Shown: positions 1-5,568 of the stretch, one piece after another | Position numbering within the stretch: position 1 is the first letter of the stretch | Layout: each line of letters begins with the position of its first letter | From: Pseudobacteriovorax antillogorgiicola | GTDB lineage: Bacteria > Bdellovibrionota_B > Oligoflexia > Oligoflexales > RGVZ01 | Reading direction: 5' to 3' | NCBI GenBank assembly: GCA_945897695.1 | Contig: CAMDGW010000082.1 | Location: 1-9,667, forward strand | Length of the DNA stretch: 9,667 nucleotides | The notes under the pieces: model-generated | What the model was told of the DNA's origin: nothing | What the model saw: the letters and a program-made list of their open reading frames with translations, nothing else | Databases searched by the model: none | Program-made: the position numbers and the translations under genes

Positions 1-1098
1 GTTGAGAATGTTTTTACCAAGCGCCTAGGGCTTCCCTATGCGCCGGTGATTCTTGCGCCGCTAGCGGGAGTTTCAGATCATCCATTCCGAAGAGCGTGCG
101 CCCGTCATGGCGCTGATCTTACTTACGTTGAAATGATCTCTGCGACGGCGATGGTTTATAACAGTCGTCGTACCTTTGAAATGCTTAAGCGTCACGAGAG
201 TGAATCAATTCTTGGTGTGCAAATCACTGGAAAATCTGCAGATGAAGTGGGACAAGCTGTCGGCATGCTCGACAAGATGCCCTTTGATACTATTGACATC
301 AATATGGGGTGTCCAGTTAACAAAGTGGTCAAATCTGGCTGCGGAAGCGGGATTTTAAAAGATCCGCAGCGGGTTTTTGATACGACAAGAGCTGCTCGTC
401 AGGCGACGTCGAAGCCCCTTTCGGTAAAAATTCGACTTGGTTGGGACCGTAATACGGTGACCTGGCCTGAAGTTTTAGATGCCGCAGAAAAAGGCGGAGC
501 TGAGTGGATCACCATTCACGGCCGTCTTCGCAGCGATGACTACGGGGTGGCGGTAAATCTTGAAGCCATGGCCGAGTTAAAGCAGCGTGCAAAGATTCCT
601 GTGATCGGCAACGGCAACGTTTTTTCACCACAGGATGCCGTTTATATGCGTGAACGAACCGGCGTTGATGGTGTGATGATTAGTCGTGGCGCTTTGGGTA
701 ACCCTTGGGTGTTTAACGATATCAAACACGGGGAAACCAATGTCACAGTGGATGATTGGGAGCGTCTTGTGCTTGAGCATCTCCAGTGGCAGCAATCTGA
801 ATATGGTGACACCGGTTCCGGTGCGGTCTGTATGCGAAAGCATCTGCTCTGGTATGCCAAGGGCTGGCCAGCCGCCAAGAAACTGCGGGAATCCATAAGC
901 CAAACGGCGAGAATTTCTGACTGCGCCACATTGGTGCAAGATTATGCTAATGAACTTCGTTCATCAGGGGTGACGACTCGCTCAACGGTTTGGCCCATGG
1001 ATCAGGACAATCGTTTTCAATGGGATCCAAAATATGATATGGACCGGCAGCTTGACCGAGGTGTTGGCGACGAAGGTTTGCAGGTAGGTCAGATATGA
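1..1098 (+). CDS. dusB: tRNA-dihydrouridine synthase, DusB/NifR3 type (5' end outside window)
   Basis: FMN enzyme that reduces uridine to dihydrouridine in the tRNA D-loop using NADPH; cytoplasmic. Visible motifs run in TIM-barrel order: VILAPLAGVSDHPFR (first strand and FMN loop), DINMGCPVNKVVKSG with the catalytic Cys at nt 310-312, SVKIRLGW with the FMN-binding Lys at nt 427-429, ITIHGR with His at nt 517-519, then PVIGNGNVFSP and DGVMISRGALGNPWVF, which bind the FMN phosphate. The GCPVNKVVKSG and GNGNVFSP wording fits DusB/NifR3 better than DusA or DusC. The frame is open to nt 1, reading VENVFTKRLGLPYAP before the first strand. The GTG at nt 46 therefore codes an internal Val, and the true start is upstream of the window. 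A possible helical tRNA-binding region follows from about nt 740. The last ~25 residues are acidic and glycine-rich and look unconserved. No terminator is visible before the next gene 85 nt downstream. The Dus call is very secure; the B subtype is likely. Confidence 0.93.
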   Translation, partial: VENVFTKRLGLPYAPVILAPLAGVSDHPFRRACARHGADLTYVEMISATAMVYNSRRTFEMLKRHESESILGVQITGKSADEVGQAVGMLDKMPFDTIDINMGCPVNKVVKSGCGSGILKDPQRVFDTTRAARQATSKPLSVKIRLGWDRNTVTWPEVLDAAEKGGAEWITIHGRLRSDDYGVAVNLEAMAELKQRAKIPVIGNGNVFSPQDAVYMRERTGVDGVMISRGALGNPWVFNDIKHGETNVTVDDWERLVLEHLQWQQSEYGDTGSGAVCMRKHLLWYAKGWPAAKKLRESISQTARISDCATLVQDYANELRSSGVTTRSTVWPMDQDNRFQWDPKYDMDRQLDRGVGDEGLQVGQI

Positions 1099-1170
1099 TT
1101 CCAGCAAAGTGTTTGAATGTGGTTTTTATCCTGGTTTGCGGCACATGCGAAGCAGGTCTTTAAAGAATAA

Positions 1171-1176
1171 GGGAGG
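1171..1176 (+). promoter_or_regulatory. Ribosome binding site of first paralogue
   Basis: GGGAGG lies 7 nt before the ATG at nt 1184 and decides the start. The frame is open back to an ATG at nt 1109, but that would add 25 charged residues in front of a good signal peptide. The second paralogue has the same GGGAGGA at the same place before its MKK start. No convincing sigma-70 promoter was found in the 85 nt after dus. Confidence 0.8.
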
Positions 1177-1183
1177 ATGTAAG

Positions 1184-2119
1184 ATGAAAAAAGTTTTGTT
1201 AGCAGGGCTTGGTTTATTGACGGTAGCAACCGTCTCCTTTGGTGAAGACGTCACAAGCACTAAAAAGTCAGCCATCATGACGCCCATCGAAAACCTGTAT
1301 GGACGTGTGGAAACGCGTCAAACAAGTTTAGAGTGGGGACAGGCTGATGGCAAAGTACAGCGTCAAGTGATGGCTTATAGTCTTCGACCTCGCCTCGGCA
1401 CAAAAATGTTCAACAACCGCCTTGATACCTATGTGGAGACTCCTGTCTCAAACAGCGCGCGATCTAGCAATTTTGAGCAAAAACAAAGCGTTTGGTCTTC
1501 CACTTTCGCCGCTTTGGAAACTAAAAATTTCACGATTACGCCTTATCATGAAAGCTTTTTAGCTTACCATGGCACTCCTTTCACCACGAAAGTTGCCTTG
1601 AATATGGACGCAGTCACAAGCCTCAAAACATCGGCCGGTGAATTTACAGTTCATGGCGGCCTTGAGCCTGTTTTTAACACTGGCACACGTGAAACGATGA
1701 CGGGTCGCATCAATCGCGAACCTGGCAAGAGTTACGCGGCTCTTACAACGAAAGAAGATGGTTCTGCTGAAATTAAGCAGCAAGAGCCAGACACGACGCT
1801 TGAGTATATCGCTGGTGTTGCCTATGTGCCTTCGTTTGCGCCGAAGTTTAAACTGTCAACTGACGTGTACTTTGACCGCGTATACCATCCCGTTTATAAC
1901 GCGCTTTCGGATGAAAACGGCGAGCGTGTTGAAAAAGCAGGGTATGCTTATGAAGATTCGACTCTCACAGATGTTATACTAACCTATCAGGCCGATTCTC
2001 TGACTTCGATTCAAAATCGTACCATGATCAGCCACACAGGATTTTACGCTGCCAACACGAAGGGCAAAGAGACGCCGCGAATCCAAAACCGTTTGTCCCT
2101 CATCTACAAGTTGTTTTGA
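1184..2119 (+). CDS. Secreted protein, probable outer-membrane beta-barrel; tandem paralogue 1 (311 aa)
   Basis: No named family recognised. Residues 1-20 (MKKVLLAGLGLLTVATVSFG) form a Sec signal peptide with probable cleavage after SFG. There is no lipobox Cys and no other membrane helix. The mature part has many short alternating polar/hydrophobic stretches (e.g. TTLEYIAGVAYVPSF, FKLSTDVYFDRVYHPVYN) separated by polar turns, and it ends in YKLF with a C-terminal Phe. These traits are common in outer-membrane barrels, so that location is inferred. It is the same length as the next gene and aligns without gaps; I counted 76 differences in 311 positions (about 75% identity). The longest invariant or nearly invariant blocks are residues 31-43 (IMTPIENLYGRVE), 66-76 (SLRPRLGTKMF), 196-208 (EIKQQEPDTTLEY), 251-263 (KAGYAYEDSTLTD) and 297-305 (TPRIQNRLS). 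An intrinsic terminator 83 nt after the stop suggests its own transcript. A periplasmic or surface protein remains possible. Confidence 0.85.
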   Translation: MKKVLLAGLGLLTVATVSFGEDVTSTKKSAIMTPIENLYGRVETRQTSLEWGQADGKVQRQVMAYSLRPRLGTKMFNNRLDTYVETPVSNSARSSNFEQKQSVWSSTFAALETKNFTITPYHESFLAYHGTPFTTKVALNMDAVTSLKTSAGEFTVHGGLEPVFNTGTRETMTGRINREPGKSYAALTTKEDGSAEIKQQEPDTTLEYIAGVAYVPSFAPKFKLSTDVYFDRVYHPVYNALSDENGERVEKAGYAYEDSTLTDVILTYQADSLTSIQNRTMISHTGFYAANTKGKETPRIQNRLSLIYKLF

Positions 2120-2202
2120 TTTGATTGAGAGGAGAGCATCTAGGAATCAGTAGCTGGTTCAACGATGCTCGATCGTCCGTAAAAAATAGTCCCGCATTCT
2201 CG

Positions 2203-2249
2203 AAACACCCTGCCAAGGTTTAAAGCCTGGCAGGGTGTTTTTGCTTTTG
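2203..2249 (+). terminator. Intrinsic terminator after paralogue 1
   Basis: Perfect 13-bp stem: AAACACCCTGCCA (2203-2215) pairs with TGGCAGGGTGTTT (2228-2240). Two further G-C pairs are possible inside the loop. The tail is TTGCTTTTG, so the T-run totals five before GC and four more Ts. It lies 83 nt after the stop of paralogue 1. The 3' arm and tail closely match those of the hairpin at 3490-3540. Confidence 0.9.
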
Positions 2250-2259
2250 TAAACCGATG

Positions 2260-2281
2260 TGACGCACGGATTGGTGCGTCA
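2260..2281. repeat. Perfect 8-bp inverted repeat (possible operator or hairpin)
   Basis: TGACGCAC (2260-2267) and GTGCGTCA (2274-2281) are separated by 6 nt (GGATTG). No T-run follows, so it is not a typical terminator. It lies just after the paralogue 1 terminator and about 100 nt before the candidate promoter of paralogue 2. A protein-binding dyad is one reading; a plain RNA hairpin or chance is another. Confidence 0.5.
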
Positions 2282-2383
2282 GCTTGGCCTTGGTTTGCGC
2301 TGCAACAACATGGTGGCGGTCTAATTTTGATACCAACGCCGCCAGATCGTCGTTTTATTTGAGATGTCGTCAATGGTGTGATG

Positions 2384-2411
2384 TTGAAAGCGTGAGAACA
2401 TTTCTTGTAAA
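2384..2411 (+). promoter_or_regulatory. Candidate sigma-70-like promoter for paralogue 2
   Basis: TTGAAA (2384-2389, 5 of 6 to the -35 consensus), a 16-nt spacer and TGTAAA (2406-2411, 4 of 6 to the -10 consensus). They fall in the AT-rich part of the spacer and would give a leader of about 65 nt. The terminator upstream implies that some promoter must lie here, but the boxes are only a moderate match. Confidence 0.3.
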
Positions 2412-2468
2412 TAAAAAATGTTTCTAACTTTTTATGCATCAGCAGCGAGACTAGTTTTCAAATAATGC

Positions 2469-2475
2469 GGGAGGA
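2469..2475 (+). promoter_or_regulatory. Ribosome binding site of paralogue 2
   Basis: GGGAGGA lies 7 nt before the ATG at 2483. It fixes the start there rather than at the in-frame ATG at 2465, which would put MREESK ahead of the signal peptide and lie upstream of this site. Confidence 0.8.
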
Positions 2476-2482
2476 ATCAAAA

Positions 2483-3418
2483 ATGAAAAAGATGTTACTA
2501 GCTGGGTTAGGTTGTGTGGCGGTGACGACCGCCTCTTTTGGGGGAGACGTAACTAGCGCTAAAAAAGCAGCAATCATGACCCCCATCGAAAACTTGTATG
2601 GCCGTGTTGAAATGCGCCAAACAAGCTTAGAGTGGAGTCAGGCTGATGGCGCAGTGCAGCGCGAGGTTACAGCCTACAGTCTTCGCCCGCGTCTTGGCAC
2701 GAAGATGTTTAAAAATCGTCTTGATACATTTCTGGAGACTCCCGTCGCGAGCAGCGCACGCACAAGTAATTTTGACCAGCGTCAAAGTATTTGGGTTTCT
2801 ACCTTTAACGCTCTGGAAACAGATCACATTTCCATTACTCCCTATCAGGAAAGTCTCCTGGCTTTTCATGACTCGCCATTCACAACAAAAGTTGCCGTAA
2901 ACGTGGATGCCTTCACCACTGTAAAGACCTCTATCGGAGACGTTACAATTCATGGCGGTCTCGAACCAAATTTCAATACTGGTACAAGGCAAACGCTGAC
3001 AAATCGGGTAAATCGCGAGCCTGGTAAGAATTATGCGTCTTTAACGACAAAAGATGATGGAACTTCTGAAATTAAGCAGCAGGAGCCAGATACGACGCTG
3101 GAATACTTTGGCGGCATTGCATACACACCTTCCTTTGCTCCAAAGTTTCGCTTGGCGACAGACGTTTACTTTGATCGCCTGTATCACCCTGTCTACAACG
3201 CTGTTTCCAATGAAAATGGTGAATACATTGAAAAGGCTGGCTATGCTTATGAAGACTCCACATTGACCGACATTGTCCTAAGCTATCAAGCTGATTCCCT
3301 GACGACGATCCAAAATCGTACCATGGTTTTCCATGATGGTCTTTACGCAGCTAACTACAAAGGTAAAAATACACCAAGAATCCAGAACCGTTTGTCCATC
3401 GTCTACAAATTGTTCTAA
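2483..3418 (+). CDS. Secreted protein, probable outer-membrane beta-barrel; tandem paralogue 2 (311 aa)
   Basis: Partner of the gene at 1184, identical in length and alignable end to end without gaps. Residues 1-20 (MKKMLLAGLGCVAVTTASFG) are a Sec signal peptide. The Cys at 11 lies inside the hydrophobic core and is not a lipobox. The mature region repeats the strand-like alternation and the same ending (QNRLSIVYKLF). Differences concentrate in the signal peptide and at about residues 88-136, with a further variable stretch at about 284-296. Codons have drifted well beyond the protein: in the shared block KAGYAYEDST, 6 of 10 codons differ synonymously. This points to an old duplication held by purifying selection rather than a recent copy. 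Function unknown; an outer-membrane location is inferred from the signal peptide and the strand pattern. A small hairpin and then a terminator-shaped hairpin follow the stop, as after paralogue 1, but here they run into the next gene. Confidence 0.85.
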   Translation: MKKMLLAGLGCVAVTTASFGGDVTSAKKAAIMTPIENLYGRVEMRQTSLEWSQADGAVQREVTAYSLRPRLGTKMFKNRLDTFLETPVASSARTSNFDQRQSIWVSTFNALETDHISITPYQESLLAFHDSPFTTKVAVNVDAFTTVKTSIGDVTIHGGLEPNFNTGTRQTLTNRVNREPGKNYASLTTKDDGTSEIKQQEPDTTLEYFGGIAYTPSFAPKFRLATDVYFDRLYHPVYNAVSNENGEYIEKAGYAYEDSTLTDIVLSYQADSLTTIQNRTMVFHDGLYAANYKGKNTPRIQNRLSIVYKLF

Positions 3419-3425
3419 GATAATG

Positions 3426-3447
3426 ACCAACCCTCACCATGGTTGGT
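3426..3447 (+). promoter_or_regulatory. Perfect 7-bp hairpin directly before the GTG start of the OmpA-type gene
   Basis: ACCAACC (3426-3432) pairs with GGTTGGT (3441-3447) across an 8-nt loop, three bases before the GTG at 3451. The 3' arm holds the only G-rich bases that could act, weakly, as a ribosome binding site. Folding would hide them. No T-run follows, so it is not a terminator by itself. Confidence 0.45.
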
Positions 3448-3450
3448 TAA

Positions 3451-4896
3451 GTGAACGCTACTGCGATAAAAAATCCATCTTCAATTATTAAAACGCTCTG
3501 TATAAGCATTGCGCTGCTTCATACAGGGCGTTTTGCTTTGGGCAATGTGGCTGGCCCTGATATGCAAAATTTCAATGCAACCCCGGATGGGCTTGATTTT
3601 GTGACGGTGCAATCGTCTGAAACCTTGAAACCAGGTTTTTGGAATTTTGGTTTATTTGTAAATCAAGCGACCGGAACCCTGCCGCGCTTTCCCAGGGATG
3701 GGTCAAATCGCCCGGTCGGTCATTACACAGATAAGCTGCTTGGACTTGATGTCAACGTTGCCGTGGGCGTCACAAGACGATTAACTTTTGGTCTGAGTTT
3801 TCCACACGTGATTCATCAGACCGTTCGCGACTCTGAGGGTGTGCGGCGGGGAGAGTTCCTAAAACCGGGAGCTACCGAGCTTAGGCCTCTTGCCAAGTAT
3901 CAGTTTGCGGGAGGAGCTGATGGTGGCGGGGCAGTGGTGGTATCAACTGGCATTAACATGGTGGAAGATAATCCGTACACGGGTCTAGGCGCACCGCCAA
4001 TCCTAAACCTCGAACTTGCTTTTGATAGCTCAAGTGGTCCATGGGCAGGGGCAATCAATGTGGGATATCGTCACCGAACCCCAGGCGATGCCTTGACGGG
4101 TGCGCCCGTGGAACCTTTGGGCAGCCAATGGATTGCCAGCCTCGCAGGCAGCCGACTTATTCCTGGCCTAAGATTGAGGGCTGTTGCGGAAGTGTTTGCC
4201 AGCGCTCCCGCGAGTAAAAATACCAATCGTTCCGATCGAATGCTTTCCTCTAGTGAAGCATTGGTTGGTTTAAAATATGTGGCAACCGATGTTGTGGCTC
4301 TGCATGCTGGAGCTGGGCGAGAGTTTATACATGGTATTGCATCTCCAGATTTCCGCGCCTATGCCGGACTCAATATCACCCTTGGACCTAAGCATGGGCA
4401 TCATACGAAAACTCTCATCAAGCGTCGCACCCAGCTGGACGTTAAGCAGGAAGAGCCAATGGTTCGGGATTTTGTTGCCGAGGAGTCTGATGATCCAATT
4501 GTCAATGACCCGCTCCCTAATCTAGAGGGCGTGCCTCCGAAAGGTGAAGAAATATTTGTCATAAATAACGTTTTTTTTGCCTTTGACCGATTTGATCTTG
4601 TTGTTCCAGGCGGGCGCGACATTTTGAAACGTCTTGCGGTATACTTATATAAGACTCCTGAATTCAGGCAGCTAGTGATTGAGGGACATACGGATTTTAT
4701 TGGGTCTGAGACTTACAATAAAGATTTGAGTCTACGCCGTGCTGTGCAGATTCGCCGTTACCTTGTGGAAGTCTTGCATGTGGACGTCGCTAGAATTCAG
4801 GTCATTGGTTATGGGGAAAGTCGGCCCATTGCTGACAACGGCAATTTCCAGGGTCGTCAGATGAATCGTAGGGTTGAATTTAAAATTTCAAGATGA
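3451..4896 (+). CDS. Outer-membrane protein with N-terminal beta-barrel-like region and C-terminal OmpA peptidoglycan-binding domain (481 aa)
   Basis: Probably ties the outer membrane to the cell wall. Residues ~12-31 (IIKTLCISIALLHTGRFALG) are the signal peptide. Residues ~45-312 are rich in alternating strand-like segments (WNFGLFVNQ, LDVNVAVGVTRRLTFGLSF, GAINVGYRHR, LRLRAVAEVFAS, FRAYAGLNITLG), consistent with a barrel. Residues ~313-366 are a charged linker. Residues ~367-481 are an OmpA domain: NNVFFAFDRFDL, IEGHTDFIGSETYN with Asp415, LSLRRA with Arg429/Arg430, GYGESRP and NRRVEF, including the Asp and Arg that grip diaminopimelate in the family. Start: GTG at 3451 is the first usable codon after an in-frame TAA at 3448. 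The next in-frame ATG (3562) would remove the signal peptide. The ribosome binding site is poor. A terminator-shaped hairpin lies within codons 14-28. The lipoprotein gene follows after 12 nt. Confidence 0.9.
   Translation: MNATAIKNPSSIIKTLCISIALLHTGRFALGNVAGPDMQNFNATPDGLDFVTVQSSETLKPGFWNFGLFVNQATGTLPRFPRDGSNRPVGHYTDKLLGLDVNVAVGVTRRLTFGLSFPHVIHQTVRDSEGVRRGEFLKPGATELRPLAKYQFAGGADGGGAVVVSTGINMVEDNPYTGLGAPPILNLELAFDSSSGPWAGAINVGYRHRTPGDALTGAPVEPLGSQWIASLAGSRLIPGLRLRAVAEVFASAPASKNTNRSDRMLSSSEALVGLKYVATDVVALHAGAGREFIHGIASPDFRAYAGLNITLGPKHGHHTKTLIKRRTQLDVKQEEPMVRDFVAEESDDPIVNDPLPNLEGVPPKGEEIFVINNVFFAFDRFDLVVPGGRDILKRLAVYLYKTPEFRQLVIEGHTDFIGSETYNKDLSLRRAVQIRRYLVEVLHVDVARIQVIGYGESRPIADNGNFQGRQMNRRVEFKISR
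3490..3540 (+). terminator. Terminator-like hairpin inside the signal-peptide coding region
   Basis: AAAACGCTCTGTAT (3490-3503) pairs along its whole length with ATACAGGGCGTTTT (3521-3534), 14 pairs including one G-U (3497/3527). AAGC (3504-3507) then pairs with GCTT (3516-3519) past a bulged C at 3520, leaving an 8-nt loop. The tail is GCTTTG. The stem begins 71 nt after the stop of paralogue 2 and resembles the terminator of paralogue 1 in arms and tail. In the OmpA-type frame the same bases encode KTLCISIALLHTGRFAL. The hairpin is seen directly; whether it ends transcription is unknown, since ribosomes starting at 3451 would melt it. Confidence 0.6.
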
Positions 4897-4908
4897 GGAT
4901 CATCTTTC

Positions 4909-5559
4909 ATGACACGGCTACCTTTATGCATCTGTATGACGACGGTTTTGCTTGCAGGCTGTAAGTCTCGTTATGGCTTTACCGACATGACGCCTGAGGC
5001 CGCTGTTATCAAGACAAATGACGCGACACCGACGCCTGCGATTCCTGGTCAGGGATCAATCCCAACCACTGGCGGCCAACCAAGTTCAACGACTTCAACA
5101 CCGCCGTCCGGAGCTTCAACGCCGAACTCTGGAGGGACGGTTCCGAGTACTGACCCAGATCAAACTCCCACAGATGGAGTTCCGACAGCTCCCGGCGGGC
5201 CGGTAGCAGGAGTTGAAGTGTGGCAGGATGGTGCCCAAGTGACAACAGTGACGACCGGGAAGTTAATTCAGTTTAAACCTACCTCTTGGACACGGGATAC
5301 TAGTGCCACCAGCGGTTGCGAAATAAATCGCGGTATAGTCCAATCGAGTTGGACCATTGGATCGCGCGCATCTGCTGACATTCAAAGGTTTGCAGGTCAA
5401 GAATGTAGACTTTTTGATTATGCAGGCACATTCACAAAAGCTGGCAATGTTACCATTCAATTGGACGTTATCTCTGCTGACGGAGAGCAAGCCCATGCTG
5501 AAACGGTCATAACGGTTGTTGGAGATTCAGCCACCGGTGGCACGCCAACTCAGAAATAA
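4909..5559 (+). CDS. Lipoprotein with P/S/T/G-rich stalk and C-terminal Ig/PKD-like domain (216 aa)
   Basis: No named family recognised. Residues 1-17 are a type II signal peptide with lipobox LLAGC; lipidation would be on Cys18. Residue 19 is Lys rather than Asp, so outer-membrane sorting would be expected under the E. coli rule, if that rule holds here. Residues ~37-100 are low-complexity Pro/Ser/Thr/Gly, a flexible stalk. Residues ~101-205 look like a single all-beta domain (GKLIQFKPTSW, then AGTFTKAGNVTIQLDVIS, then AETVITVVG), reminiscent of PKD or Ig-like folds. Its two Cys, 137 and 166, could form a disulfide in the periplasm or outside. A short Thr/Gly tail follows. GAGGA (4895-4899) overlaps the stop of the OmpA-type gene and lies 9 nt before the ATG, so the two genes are probably co-transcribed. 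A structural or binding role at the envelope is inferred; nothing suggests an enzyme. Confidence 0.85.
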   Translation: MTRLPLCICMTTVLLAGCKSRYGFTDMTPEAAVIKTNDATPTPAIPGQGSIPTTGGQPSSTTSTPPSGASTPNSGGTVPSTDPDQTPTDGVPTAPGGPVAGVEVWQDGAQVTTVTTGKLIQFKPTSWTRDTSATSGCEINRGIVQSSWTIGSRASADIQRFAGQECRLFDYAGTFTKAGNVTIQLDVISADGEQAHAETVITVVGDSATGGTPTQK

Positions 5560-5568
5560 TCGTTTAGA

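Larger units (their letters stand above)
2120..2482. other. 363-nt spacer between the two paralogues
   Basis: No supportable gene. In order it holds a 7-bp inverted repeat GAGCATC/GATGCTC (2134-2140 and 2164-2170, 23-nt loop), the terminator at 2203-2249, the perfect dyad at 2260-2281, a weaker 6-bp inverted repeat TGGCGG/CCGCCA (2314-2319 and 2339-2344), an AT-rich block (2398-2436) containing AACATTT/AAATGTT (2397-2403 and 2416-2422), and the ribosome binding site of the next gene. A 99-codon minus-strand frame across it has no ribosome binding site and reads through the terminator, so it was not called. Confidence 0.7.

Noticed and set aside
46..48. GTG as the start of the dus gene
   Set aside because: It codes the Val of the first barrel strand (PVILAPLAG); the frame is open to nt 1, and family members have residues before this strand.
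625..939. Minus-strand frames inside dus
   Set aside because: Shadows of a strongly conserved gene; no motifs or start signals.
1177..1182. ATG-TAA start-stop just before paralogue 1
   Set aside because: It directly abuts the GGGAGG with no spacing, so initiation there is unlikely.
1109..1183. N-terminal extension of paralogue 1 from ATG 1109
   Set aside because: It would bury the signal peptide; GGGAGG and the MKK start at 1184 match the second paralogue.
2140..2439. 99-codon minus-strand frame in the spacer
   Set aside because: No ribosome binding site, a composition unlike the neighbouring proteins, and it runs through the terminator.
5530..5541. 12-base palindrome GCCACCGGTGGC near the end of the lipoprotein gene
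   Set aside because: It has no spacer, could form only a 4-bp stem, and has no T-run on either strand, so it is not a supported terminator.
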